Assembly: GCA_030407085.1 (NCBI GenBank)
Contig: CM059584.1
Coordinates: forward strand, 136,328,001 to 136,392,000
Origin: Trichopria drosophilae
Taxonomy: Eukaryota; Arthropoda; Insecta; Hymenoptera; Diapriidae
DNA: 64,000 nucleotides
Direction: 5' to 3'
Positions within the stretch are counted from its first letter, which is position 1, and each line of letters starts with the position of its first letter. A program made the translations under genes and the position numbers. Below the pieces are notes generated by a model, which was not told the origin of the DNA, did no database searches, and worked only from the letters and a program-made list of their open reading frames with translations. Below are positions 47,011 to 59,809 of the stretch, in pieces.

Positions 47011-47329
47011 TCCGAAATTCAATATTTTTATATTTTTAAACATTTTTATAATTTACAAAAATTCCTTTCTAAAAATAGAGTTTTTGAAGCATTTTTTACT
47101 GCTTGTAGTTTTCTTACATAATTCCATAGGCTAAAAATTAATATCATAATGAAAATTGACCTTTTATCGGTGAAAAATTGAGAAAACCCCCAAAAAATTG
47201 ACAATGTTCTGATTCTGAAAAATACTGAAAAATTGGAAAAATGTTTCAAATGAAAATTGTATCTTCTTAAAATTCACATTTTATATTAAAACCCTGTTAG
47301 GATTACCAATAATTTTTATTGTACATATG

Positions 47330-47700
47330 CCGTCCTACTTATTTCGATACAATGAACTAGAAGATCAAAACAAAAATCGGTGCAAATCCGACTTACATGA
47401 TGAAAAATTCATTAAATTAATATTTTTTATCAGTTTCCTCCTGCATTTCATTAAACATTGAAATCATCGAAAAATGTATTAAATATAAATGCATTGACAG
47501 TAGATCTACAAATTTTATTTAAAACATTTTTCAATTTTTTGTAAGTAAACAAAAAAAAACTGCGAAAAATTACAATTTTTATTGATCTTTAATGATTTTC
47601 TCTATGTAGATTAGATTTGCGCCAATTTTCACGACGATGTTCGTTTGTAGCGAACTAAAATATGAACGATACCATGAATGTAATAAAACTAATACAGCCC
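47330..47700. repeat. Inverted solo copy of the 295-bp repeat
   Basis: GAAAAATGTATTAAATATAA and GTAGATCTACAAATTTTATT, then AACTGCGAAAAATTAC and GATTTGCGCCAATTTTCAC, correspond to words of the tandem repeat at 18830-19815. Part reads in opposite order, so the copy is rearranged. Confidence 0.5.
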
Positions 47701-47879
47701 TAATTTTTTTTTTGATAATTATGACATCTGTAATAATTCATAAAATCCATTGTCATTTTTCTCAGTTTCTACCACACATTCATAATAAATGCACTAAACA
47801 TACAGTGTGTATTTTGAGAAGGTTTACAACTTTAATTTCAAACATTTTTCGAATTTTCGAATATTTTTGTACATAAAAA

Positions 47880-49150
47880 ATTCCAACAATAAAACTACTT
47901 TATTGATTTTTCAAAACAGAGATAAATAAAAAACGAAAACGATTGTTTAACGTTTTGCATAGATAAGTGTCTTGGAATCGAATTAAAAAAGAAAATCCGA
48001 TGAAAATACCATTTAAGCACACCATGGACCAAATTTAAATTTGGAGAAACATCTTATTGGATGTTCCTAGGATTATGTTAAAAACATAAACAAGTAAACC
48101 TAAACTTACATTTTACGAGTGATATTAATTGTCAAATGATTATACAGTAAAAATAACTGCATATATATCAATTGTGTTTAATTAATCTCATGGATGCACA
48201 TTATACAAAAACAATAAAATGTCCACCCAAGAATTGAAAATGATACGATCGTTATTAACCGATAATAAATGTTAATTATTAACTTAATTATTATTGTTAA
48301 TTATTTTGCAAAAATGAAGAAATATAAACGAAATATACTTTCTTAAAAATCATTACATTTCAGCTTACTTTATCTCCGAATATTGTGATTAAACCATTGT
48401 TATTACGTAAAATAATTTCCACACGTTTGTATTTCGAAGCGCTTAATTATTTTGGAGTTATATAAAAAATTTAGAAATAAAGTGTTTGAAAAACAACAAA
48501 AAAATTAATTATAAAAAATGTATTGGTTTTTCCTATTTAAACAATAGAATTAATGATATTTTTCACAATGTTTTAAATTTTCTTTTCAGTAATAAACCTG
48601 TCGAGTGAATTTGAATAAAAACGGTTTTCTAAAATAACTTTCGTGTTAATAAGCAACGGGAAAAATAATAATAAATTAGAAAACGAAAAATAATGAACAT
48701 TTTTTGTTATCATCAAAGATTTAAGTGACAATAAATTTGAACTAAAGCACAAAAAAATATAAATAAATTACTTTGTAAAATAAGGAATAAAACAGCTATG
48801 TTATTTTAAAATTTACAAATCTGTGGATTCGGAAATGATTTAATGAATGAATGTTGCATTGTAACGTATCAATAGATTAGTCCCTATCATTTCAATTACC
48901 CATTTGATTACTTCCAATGATGACATTTTATATCTATTTCTGACCCTTTTCGTCTACACATTTGTTTACAACTATTAGTGTCAACTAAATAGGATTTAAA
49001 TCTAAAAAAATGAAAAACTGGTAAAAAATATGATAGCATCATCACTAAATTCTGACAATTTGTAAAATTTGCACTCAAAATTAGAAAAAATATATTCAAT
49101 CACATTCCAAAAGTACCACCAGTCACCAGCATCCCTTTACAATAGGTAAC
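47880..49150. other. AT-rich sequence without features
   Basis: Probably intron 1 of Punch. I see no gene, repeat family or RNA. Confidence 0.5.
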
Positions 49151-49154
49151 TTAC

Positions 49155-49480
49155 AGTAAAAGCTTGACTCGGAGTGACGGATTGCGAACTAAGAATGAAA
49201 CGAATGGGCTCTTTATGAACACTGCTGTTACTTTGAAAAAAAAGTGAAATTTTGAAAACACTTGGTGGAGTAGCAACAACCCGTACGGAAAGTGAACGTC
49301 GAAGAGTATATATGTATGTGCCTGATGGAGAGGCGGTACGACGTCGCACGTTCGAATGACGCGGCACGACTGAAACTGGACCGAACGAGGACGAACCGCG
49401 AGCCTGAAGAAAATCACTAAGTGGAACCCGATTGGCTCCCATCGGCTGAAGGGAACGCCAGGTTAACAGGATCTGCAATG
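49155..49480 (-). promoter_or_regulatory. Candidate Punch promoter and untranslated first exon
   Basis: This is a GC-rich island, rare in the window. On the minus strand CATATATAC (around 49313-49307) is followed within 20-35 nt by TTCACTTTCCG/GTACGGG, then about 125 nt without any ATG, ending CTTTTACT|GTAAGT at 49155, a strong donor. This fits a TATA promoter, a short untranslated exon and a 3.3-kb intron to the acceptor 10 nt before the Punch ATG. No transcript data support it, and the minus frame over it has no likely product. Confidence 0.45.
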
Positions 49481-50098
49481 ATCGTATGGTACGCGCTAGG
49501 TAATGTCCGATATCAATTCATGCAAAAAAAACAAAATCAGTTCTCTCAAAACTCAAACACAAAAAAAATCGAAAAAATTTTCGAAAACCATGCTTATTTG
49601 TCTGAAATTTACATATGAGCCATTATTGATTGTTTAGGACCTTCGAAATTGACTGTCGATCGTTCCGAAGACCTCCAAAATTGACTGCAAGTTGCGAAAA
49701 CGAGAGAAGGGGAAGTGATCCCCACTTTACGTATTCTTTACCTTACGTTCTTAACCTCGATCTGTCAAAATTTTGATCAGTTATCGTTAAAGTTAGTGAA
49801 AAGTGACTGCATTAATTATTTCACTTTTAATCCTTGTCTTTTTATAAATAATACATCAAATTGTTTCACAAAAAAGTGAGGGAAAGCGTTTCTCCTACAG
49901 ACAATTTCGAAGGATTCCGCCGAGACAATTTCGCAGGTAGTAGTGTACCACTAAAATCATTTAACGACCAAACATGCACAATTTGCACATGGATTTTAGT
50001 ATTGTTTTATTTATACAATTCTTTTATTTTAAAGATACATCCGGCTAGGTTTGAGGCTCTTTCCAGTGGCGCTGATGAAATCGTTCAAAAATGACGTA

Positions 50099-50293
50099 AT
50101 AATCCCTCCATTCCGTAATTACTGTCCAAGTTCCCCTTCCAGGTGCAACGTAAGAAGAAAAGCACTCGCGCATGCGTACATATATCCTATTACCTGATTC
50201 ATAAATGGAGAGGGGGAAGTAGAGGCGGGAATGGCAGACAAGCCATTATAAGGGCATGAGGGGAAATTCGACAATTACGGAGGGAGGACTGTA
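50099..50293. mobile_element. 195-bp MITE with CCTCCCTCCGTAATT ends
   Basis: The left end AATCCCTCCATTCCGTAATT..CCAAGTTCCCC is mirrored by GGGGAAATTCGACAATTACG then GAGGGAGGACTGTA. The ACAGTCCTCCCTCCGTAATT terminus with TA suggests the Tc1/mariner type. The centre holds CGCGCATGCG. No ORF. Confidence 0.68.
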
Positions 50294-50299
50294 CTGGAG

Positions 50300-50540
50300 A
50301 TAATCCCGATTTTTTAATACAATTTTTACTATGACACTGGTCTGTGACTAGCTTCTATCTTATCAAAAACGTATTCCCGATTTTTTTACTTTAAAAATAT
50401 ATATTCACATATTTCGATTTTTACGGATTTAGATTTTCAAATGGCTCCAAATTTTTTAGAAAATGGGAAATTTTCGCTTCGCGCATAAAAACATATTTCA
50501 CGTCCTGTTCTCCATATCGGATCAAAAATTCGGATTTTGA
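50300..50540. repeat. Fragment of the 35365-35710 repeat family
   Basis: AAAATATATATTCACATATT then TCGATTTTTACGGATTTAGA, and ACATATTTCACGTCCTGTTC, match the inverted arm at 35380-35560. Confidence 0.5.
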
Positions 50541-52581
50541 AAAACTGATTTTATATAATCATTATCAGCAATGTCCAAAAATATATAAAATGGCAATTAA
50601 TCGAGGTTTGTTTATTTCAAAAATCTTCTACTGGTTGAATGTTTAGGTTTCAATGAAGAAGAAATGAGTAAAAATATTTTCCATGGTCAATTAAATAAAA
50701 AAAACTTAAAAATTAGTTACTTTTTGATTCACAATAAAACTAAAATCGAGGGGATACAAAATTACTAGTAAGTTTGAAATTAAAGCTTAGAACTTAAACT
50801 TTTGATCCAAAAATGAAAAATCACTGCCACTAGTGGCGGAACCTAATTTACCAACCATATTTCGTAGTAAAAATATCTGAAATGGAAAACGGTTCTTCGT
50901 GATCAGATTTTTTGAAACTAGTTGCCTGGGTTAATGTTTTTGGGTTGCTGACTGTAAATCGAAAGATAAATTTAAAAAATTGAAATTGGCAGGCGCAATA
51001 TATCAGACTAATTTTCGTATATTAAGCGTATTCGGTTGAGAAGTTTTCTTTGGGGGTTTTTGAAGTTTTCAATCTCGCAACTGGAGTCATTTGGGCACTT
51101 TTATTTATTCGAAGTCGAGGCTGCAATATGACGACGAAGATGAATACAATTCGTTTGAGATTTATTGCTAATGCAGTATTTAGTACTAAACTTTATTAAA
51201 TTTTTAATATCTTGTTTGTTCAGTAAGTAATATCTACAGATTCATTTTTCAAACGCAGCTACCCATAAAAACTTGAAGTGACTAGTTTAAAAGAATTAAT
51301 CTGATCAAGGAGAACAATTTTTCAATAGTTCTCGCAACCTCAGCTATTTTCCCTTCGATTAAAAGGTTGGTAAATTAAGTTCCCCTACTACTGGCAATTA
51401 ACTTTCACTTTTAAGTAAAAAATTCAAGTTCTAAACTTTCATCCTAGACCTATTAGAAATGTTGCATTATGGTTTCATTGCGACTCAAAAAGTGCTAAAA
51501 AAGCAATTTCGTGACATTTTAACCTTGATTTTTATCCAGAAAAATTTTCTATTCTTTTCTTGTTCATCGTGACATAAATATTCTATAAATACAAGAAATT
51601 TGACATTAACCTTGGCCTTCTTTTGTAACTGATCGAATGTCAATTTTTCGTAAAAATCGTTGCTTCACTGTTTTAATACACAATGAACTGATTGTGTCAT
51701 CTTTATATAATAATTGTGAAGATATCAGTTTCGTGATCAGGATTCATTTCTTCCTATCTCATTGAATCATGCCCTGATCAACAAATAATTAAGTGCACTT
51801 CATAAGGAGCGTCATATCATTGTAGGATCTGATCAATATTTGGACAGCCCGAAATGATTTCGGGGTTGTTTTGACATTGCACAACATTTTACTACATCTT
51901 TACACATGGGAGTACAATTATTGAATCACATTCATTTCAATCTATGAATCTACCAAGACATACTTCCTCTGATTGAGCAGCAAGTATACAAATCTAAAAA
52001 CAAATACTATTAATGATGTTCTAGGTTCAGTTTTGATCTATATAGTCGAAAAAGGATGAATACATAATACAATCGATTGAGTCCTCAAATTGCCATGGAT
52101 AATGTTAAAGTCTCGTACTATATTTACTACAACGTTGTCGTTTAAAGAAACAAAACCACAAAAACAGGATTTATATTCAATTAGAATGAAATATAAGTAG
52201 CTGAAATTATCACTCTTTTTAGATTATTTAAAGAACGCGAACAAACGTGGATGAAGAATAATTAATTTGCTGATTTCGAACTAGGACTTGTTACTAAACA
52301 AGGGAATAAACTTATTATTTAAACACACTTTTATTTTACATACCGTAAGTAAATCTTATAATCTTCGTTTAAAACATAAAAAAAATTAGTTTACTTATTG
52401 CTTAATCTCTCGAGACAATTCTTATGAACATTTTGTTTAATCAAAATTTGATTAATGTGACTGTCAATTCCGTAGGTTTAAAAATGAGCTCAAATAGTAT
52501 TAAAAATAAAATACAGAAAATGTACATTATTTTATTTTATTAAAAGCGCGACTGAATATCAATATACACAAATATTGTATA

Positions 52582-52755
52582 ATGGTTTTTGTAATGGTCT
52601 TGAAAATAAACGTTTTGATTGACTGCGTTTTATCACAAAAAATTGGGGGAATGCGGGTTGTATTTATTGATTACGATCTGGTTTTGTGCTCAAAAACTGG
52701 ATTGCTGCAATGGATCAATGACGTTATGAATACTCAGGTAACAATGACCAAATAA
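52582..52755 (+). CDS. Weak candidate: 57-codon open frame
   Basis: ATG at 52582, stop TAA at 52753-52755. It reads MVFVMVLKINVLIDCVLSQK then MRVVFIDYDLVLC. A possible donor CAG|GTAACA lies at 52737. The composition is more protein-like than nearby frames, but no acceptor, family or partner exon is identified. Confidence 0.12.
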   Translation: MVFVMVLKINVLIDCVLSQKIGGMRVVFIDYDLVLCSKTGLLQWINDVMNTQVTMTK

Positions 52756-54578
52756 TATATATTACTCCGATACCTCGTATGGAATATTAAGAACGTTAAA
52801 ACTTCATTATTTTCTGATATATTTTTACTAAACAAGAAACCTGTGGTAAAAATTGAATTTGTAGTGGAACAATCTAAATTTATTGGACTTAGTACAACTG
52901 ACAGAAACTTCCAAGAGATTTAGAGTATACAAACGAATTTTATTCGACTACTTCATATTTTTTATGAATCAGTTCTTCAATCTGTATATTTCGAATCATG
53001 GTTTAAAATTTACTTTACAATAAGAATTGAAATATTCTGTGCCTTTCAAATTTGCTCGATCGTTTAATTTTGTCTCCGTCATTGTTTACTATGGTTTGCA
53101 TAGAATATCGTAAAAAATCGGAATTTTAATTTCTGATGTATTTTCTGTAGCTCATTTAGCTTGATGAGTATCGATAATATCGCGGAATTTAATAGTTTTG
53201 TGAGGTTAGGTCCAATAAAAGTATATATACATTTACCTGAAGACGATTTAAAACGAGTAATTTTTCTCTTTTATTGAGAACATATGAATTAATTTGTGTA
53301 CATACTTTTGGGAATTTCAGAGAGACAATTACATACTAATATAGTCGAAAAGATATATTATAAAGATAGATTTAAAGCAGCGTTGACGGCAATACATTCA
53401 CCTGTAAACATTGAAGCAAATTTTTAAAAATCTTTTTGGAAAGATTCGGGCGATAATATGATGTACAAACTGCTGAATTTTTCATTTTACTGCCTTCTGT
53501 GAAGAAAGTCTTCTAGTAAGTTTGAAAAGAATTCAAAAGTGATTAATAATTATTTTTAATAACTGGAAAATTGGTATTAGATGATTCTATATATTTAGAT
53601 TGTTTTTTAAGATCAGATGCTTGATTTAATAGAAAAGTTTATCTGTATATTTATTTGTTTTTATCGTTTAAAATATCTAACTATTTCTGACAGTAATAAG
53701 TAGTCATGTCAAAAAATAAACATTTAGTGTCTCCAATGATTATGTTAGTGTAAGTGCTACTTCTGAAGTAATCTATGAATTAAGGCTAACTTAAGAGGAC
53801 AATACAGGATTCTTTTTAATTTAAGTTTGAGATTTTATTTGTAGGATAATAAATAAAGCCGGCATAATTCATATGGAATCACAAGAGCTGAATTAATGTC
53901 CATGTTTCATCTCCCCAAATACAACTAGAGCCGATTTTCTGAAACCAAAATTATCAGTAAACAATTTTAAAAATCACTCTACAATGTTATAACTGAAGAA
54001 AAGCACAGATGAACATCCACAAGAGGTAACAATTAATATTTGTTATAAGCTATCAACAATCAAACGTTATTGTTTGCAGTTTTTTCGCAAAAAATTGTTA
54101 ATTAATAACAACCGAAACGTTCACTGATAAATGTGCACCACTTTCAGATTTATTCACTTATGTAAGAACTTTCATCCGGAAATTTACACACGTAGTTTCG
54201 ATGATTTAAAAGAAAGTGGTGATAAGTGATGACGTTGCTAATGTCGCATAACATCGAATGATATCAGATGATGTCAAATAATCTAAAATGCCGATGTATT
54301 ATGTTCTATGTCAATGCTGAAGAAGATTGACGTGCATGGTTTTGTTATCGAGGTTCCACAACAATTATTATACATTATTAGAATGAATATATTTGATTTA
54401 ATTTAAAATACTTAAAACATTACTGTTTTATTTTTGAAATTCATTAATAGCGATAACGAAGTCATTCAAAAACGTTTGTTATCAAGAAAAATAAATTTAT
54501 TTGCCACACGATGTATTTATAAAGAAGTAACCACATTATTACTAACAATGATATTGTTAATGCTATTCATTACCACAG

Positions 54579-54700
54579 ATAAAGTAATTATTTATCGTTT
54601 GGACATGTTTCACATACATGATGACGAACAAACTGACATCAATCGACAGAGGCCAATTACATTTGCGCTTAGGTCGTGGCTGGTGGTCGATGCTGTTTAA
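54579..54700 (+). CDS. Weak candidate terminal exon
   Basis: A good acceptor, TATTCATTACCACAG|AT, opens a frame KVIIYRLDMFHIHDDEQTDI then RPITFALRSWLVVDAV ending in TAA. The stretch looks like real protein and is GC-richer than its surroundings. I cannot name it or find upstream exons in the window. Confidence 0.2.
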
Positions 54701-56969
54701 CTATTTTGTACATATTTTTCACATTTTTCGAATTATTATTATTACTTTTCGTAAATATTTATGAGATTTAACTACTGCTTGACAAACTCCAGAGTCATGC
54801 ATGACTTTCATTAGAATATTAAGTACAGGTATAGAAATAAACATTTAGGACTTTAACTTATTTATTTTTTTCTTTCGACTAATATTTTTGGATTATTTAG
54901 AAAATAAACACGTGAAAAAAAGTTAGTTGTGACTGCTAATTTTTCACTATGAAGCTATGATTACGAAGGACTGACAGAACTGTTCTATGTTAAATTTTTG
55001 ACACTCAGGCCAAAATTTATTAAACAACAATTTGGTAATATTAATTAAGTATGTGTTTCTCATTTAGAACCGAAATATTTAGTAGTTTTCAACAATATTT
55101 CATAAGTTCTAAAATGTAGTTGAATTTAGTCAATATTTGGCTGTTAATATGGAACCACATATTTAGTAAATTTTACTATATTGTTTTCTCAGTTTAATCA
55201 CTTATCAGAATAGATGTGAACTATATAAATATCAATATTGGCTTTATCTTGTTTAGACGTTTGCTCCGTTGGATCCACCATTTTGAATTTTTTGAAAACT
55301 AACTTCAAATTTGGAGCAGCGTCCAAAACAAAACCGGGAACCAAGTTTGAAGCGATTTCATTCGGGTTAGTACACGCGACTATGCTTTTGACAAAAATCA
55401 AATTTAGCAACTATTTTTTAAACGCCATTTTGAAAGTAAATTTTTTGGACTAGCTCTATCTTCAAGCCCAAATATTTTTGACGTAATATTTATAAATATC
55501 TGAGGTATTCTAATGCGGGAAATGCTCAAAAATAAGTGAAGAGAAATCCTACAAAAATTCTGATTTTTGTTAAATAAATGCTCATAATTTTTTTAACTTG
55601 CGACATTTTTCGATACACCATTCGAAAGAGCACAGCTTAGAAACAAAATTTCTTTTACTGCACTTTACTAATAAAAAGTAGTGTGAAACTTTACGTTAAA
55701 TTTTTGTACATTTTGGTATTTTTCAATAATTATCGTTATTTTTCGGGGAAGGGGTGAGGGATTTTTCCAAAAACATCTGACATGAACATTTAAAATTAAA
55801 TATAGATATTTAGAAGACAATCATGTGCACGGAGTGATGGTAAATATTATGAAAATAAGTTACGGTCTTTAAGAACATCCTGTATGTTAAAAAAATGCTT
55901 AATGGGTATCAAGAAACACACCATAACGTCTGTGGTTTCACCGTTAGTTTGAGAATACATAATATCAAAATATAAACTCAATTATCTATCGTTTCTCCCA
56001 TGCCACAAAAAATGCGATTCATTAATCATCGACGAAAAGTTCAAAGGAATCTTGTTACGGTTTAAGATTTCGACAGAGAATTTGTCGAACGTTGAGGTCT
56101 ATTAGTTACCTTTGATATTATTGCGCGTTGTATTAAGATCGTTTTAAAATCCTTTTGTTGATTAAGTAAAAAGATGCCTGCAACGTCACGCGGCGGTGCG
56201 TCATAGAGGTTTTCCATTATGATAATTGACGATTCTATGCGCTTTTACGTTATTCTATTATTTTTTTATTCGTATAAAGTGATTGGGAAAATAAGAATAA
56301 CCGCTTTTTGGTATACACTGCAAAAAAGTCTTAAAACTGTTACGTCTTAGATTAAGCCAATATTTAAGTATGTCCTTTTTTAATTCGTCTTATTTTTGTC
56401 ATATTTTGAATTATGTTTCTATTCATCATTAAGTTAAAAGTTTTTTAGAATGTATAAGCAGAGGAAAGCTCCTGAATTTCCCATTCAAAAATATCAAATT
56501 CACTTGCTACGTTTCACTAACATTCTAAACAAAACGACATTTTCGCATTTTTAATCAATTTATTTAAGTAATACGATATTACTAAAATAGTAAAATTCAG
56601 ACATTAGAAACTTAGATTCGTTTCTGAAATCCATTGCAACATTTTGCCCGTTTGTCAACATTTTCAAAACGTTGTCTTTGTATACTCATATATGGGTAAA
56701 AACGCAAAATACTATCCAATAGTCTGGCACCTACTCTCCGATTTCTTCCATCGTTTAATGTCAAGTATGTATTAGTACTCAAGAAGTGACATTACCTAAT
56801 TTAAACTCTACACCCTTTCGAGGTATATATCTGATTTTATTATTTTACGAAAAAAAATAGAATTCGCTCCTAAGTAAATAACAAACATTTTTAAAAATAG
56901 ACATAACATCGGAAAAATTTTAAATAGTCGACAGTTTTTCTTGGCCAAAACCTAATTTTTTATTATAAT

Positions 56970-58200
56970 GAAAAAGTTTTTTGCATGAAATAATAAAAAT
57001 ATCCCCCTTTCATGGACTTCATCCTAAAATATTAAAATTAAGAAGGGGGAAAAAAATACAAAAAAAATGGACATACCGTATTTGTTGCAAAAATTCTCAA
57101 TTTTTGGAAACAAAATTAAAATAAAAATTTTTCTTTGACATAAAGCAATTTTTTTTAATTGAAAATGTAAAAAATCTCTTTATCAACGTTTTTCTTAATT
57201 TTTTTTTTTAACTATAAATATCAAGTTTTTTTGAATTTATTGCAAAAAATAAATTCCCTCCTTCCTGGGCATCAGCCTAAAATATTAAAATTAAGGAAGG
57301 GAACAAATCGACACACCGTATTTCGTCCAAAAAATTCCAAATTTTTCGAAAAAAAAATGGACACAACTTTGACAGCGCAATTCATCTGCTTAATGAAACC
57401 AAAATCTCCCTTTTCCCAAACCTTCTTTTATTTAGGGTAAGAAGTTGCTGACATTAATTGTGAACATGGGTCTGTTCTGAACTCCCCTGCGTACATTTCG
57501 ATTGAAAATAAATTAATCAAATTGGACAAATGTCAAGTGTGTGTCGCTTTTTTCAATATTCATAAAAGCGATACAAATCAAATTTAATCAAAGGAAAAGG
57601 TAAGTGCAACTAATAGTTACACAGTAAATTCTTTATATTTAGTGATTTAATATCGACAGACACCACAGTCTGCAAAAGAAAATTTTGTTTCATGAGGTTT
57701 TAATGTGGCTACAATATTCGGTTGTAAGTTCAAGGATGAAACTGTTGTCTTCCGTTGTATTTTAAGAACTTTCACTTACAAAAAAATCTTTAAAAACAGG
57801 GAAATTAAGAATCAAAATATTCAAATGGTTTTAAGTATCATTTTGAAATTCGACTATAAAACCGTTGGGTAGGAGAATTATTATTATTTCTTAACTAATA
57901 AAAGATAACAACTTCACCCCTAAAGAAAACAAAACAAAAATTACCAAAAAGTTTGGGGAACTAAAATTTGTTTTATTTTGAAATAAAAAAATTGCGTTTT
58001 GACAAAGAAAAATTGTTTGAAATTTATTTTTTCATTTATGTTTGAAAAATTGAGAATTTTTCCGACGAAATGTATGTCCATTTTTTTTTAGATTTTTTCC
58101 TCTCATTAATTTTAATATAGGCTGAAGTCCATGGAGGAGAGATTTTTGTTTAATAAATGCAACAAAAAAACTTGATATTTAATCTAACAAATTACAAAAA
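56970..58200. repeat. Direct and inverted repeat cluster around CCTAAAATATTAAAATTAAG
   Basis: Units at about 56995-57115 and 57235-57360 run direct: CATGGACTTCATCCTAAAAT and CTGGGCATCAGCCTAAAATA, then ATTAAAATTAAG(A/G)A(G/A)GG, then GACA(T/C)ACCGTATTTGTTGC and AAAATTC(T/C)CAATTTTT. A third unit at about 58035-58155 is inverted (GAGAATTTTTCCGACGAAAT, TTAATATAGGCTGAAGTCCA). The ends are unclear. No gene. The 69-codon frame at 57231-57440 is repeat-derived. Confidence 0.6.
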
Positions 58201-58269
58201 CATGTTGTAAAACAGGTTTTTTTTTTCACTTTTAGATTAAAAAATTGCATTTTGCCGAAGAGAAATTTT

Positions 58270-59610
58270 TTCAAATTAGTTATTTTTAGTGTTCAGTTCG
58301 AGGGCTCTAATTAGAAATAAAGTCACTTGTTATTAAGTACTAAAACATTTTAAGAAATGGAATCCTGCTTTTATTTCATGTAGTTTTATGAAGAATTCAT
58401 TTGTATTTTAGAGGCCATTATATTTTTGTTAATTGTGAATTTACCTTTGTTATTATAAATAAAAATATAACACTAAAATATACAAAAAAAGTAATTACTG
58501 ATATTTCGTTGATTATTATTCATGACTTGCACCAAAAATAAAAAAATTAAATAAGTTAACAAAATACATGAATAAAATTTGCCTTAGAAACGCTTGTGAC
58601 TGAACGTCATCATTCGACACAATTAGTTTAATTTTTTTGTTTCTGATTGGTCACTCTTAAAAGAAATAGTTCACTTATAAATCAGGATAAGACATTTTGA
58701 TTAAAATTTATTTTTGTCATTTTCAATTTTCAATAATATATTTTGAAAACTTTTGGGTATAAAAAATGTTATTTTTTAATTTTTTTAATTCAATGGGATC
58801 TAAAATAATTTTGAATAAGCGACGATGAATTTTAATTCATTTCTTTTGTTATTTAAAATATGAAATCTATTCTTATGAACAGTAACGTACTCTTAAATAA
58901 ATATTCTCTTTAATAAATGTAAAACAGTTTAGGTATATCTTGCGACCTTATTTTCCGCATTCTAATCAAATGAATCATATTAAGTAACCTTCATTTCAGA
59001 ACTTTTTTCAGTTTTATGTAACCAATTTGACGCAGTATGACTTTTTTGTAACATTGCGAAGACAACAATTGTACTTATTTTTCATCGTTCTCAAACAAGA
59101 TTGATTATTTCAACATGATACAATGTAACTTCAATAATAGCAAAATCCAATAATATCAATAATCAAGCAATTAATTCGTTTCAATCAGGGTGAGCAAAGT
59201 TCATCTCTTGCCATTCAGGAAATCACGATGTTTTAAACAGACCCGTGCTTTTTATGACCTTAATTGTTCTGTTCTCTTAAGAAAAATTGGCCTTACATTA
59301 TTTGTTGAGTTGGGAAGTAGATTTCTCATTTTTAATAAAAAAAAATTAACATAAATTTACACTTAAAAAATTTGTTATGCTTCGGTAAGTATTAGTTTTT
59401 TCCGATATTGCAGATTGATAATAAATTACGTACTTACATAACGATTTTTTTTTTAAAATATCATAATTTATTGTTTTGATATGTATACAACAAATTGATT
59501 TGTCAAGTAAAATAGAAAAAGAAATATAATCAGTTTATAAAACAAATAATAAAATTTACTAAACTTACTAGAATTTTTATTGGCGTTTCTTAATTTTAAA
59601 CACTGAAATT
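58270..59610. other. AT-rich sequence without features
   Basis: No open frame or recognisable repeat. Confidence 0.5.
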
Positions 59611-59613
59611 CTA

Positions 59614-59803
59614 CCCTGTAAATTCCTTGGAGTGAAAATTGAGCCACTCTTTCACGAAGAATGAAATTTTCACTCTATTGAGAGTAATATTTTTATAGGA
59701 GTTGTTTTTTTTCCTTTCATTTGATGGAGTGAAATGTGACTTTTTACTATTTTCACTTTTATTAAAAGTGTGGCTCAATTTTCATTCCAAAGAATTTAGA
59801 GAC
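59614..59803. mobile_element. TA-flanked palindromic MITE, copy C
   Basis: The left TAAATTCCTTGGAGTGAAAA and TTGAGCCACTCTTTC are mirrored by AAAAGTGTGGCTCAATTTTC then ATTCCAAAGAATTTAGAGAC|TA. About 190 bp, same family as 38006-38207 and 40670-40850. No minisatellite is attached here. Confidence 0.77.
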
Positions 59804-59809
59804 TACACT

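Larger units (their letters stand above)
50541..56960. other. 6.4 kb AT-rich sequence without a convincing gene
   Basis: A solo TTGGATCCACCATTTTGAAT fragment sits at 55270. Two weak exon-like patches (52582-52755 and 54579-54700) are listed separately. Nothing else is supported. Confidence 0.45.

Noticed and set aside
49137..49478. 113-codon minus-strand frame over the promoter island
   Set aside because: It starts upstream of the TATA motif and runs past a strong splice donor, so it fits promoter and leader DNA better than a coding region.
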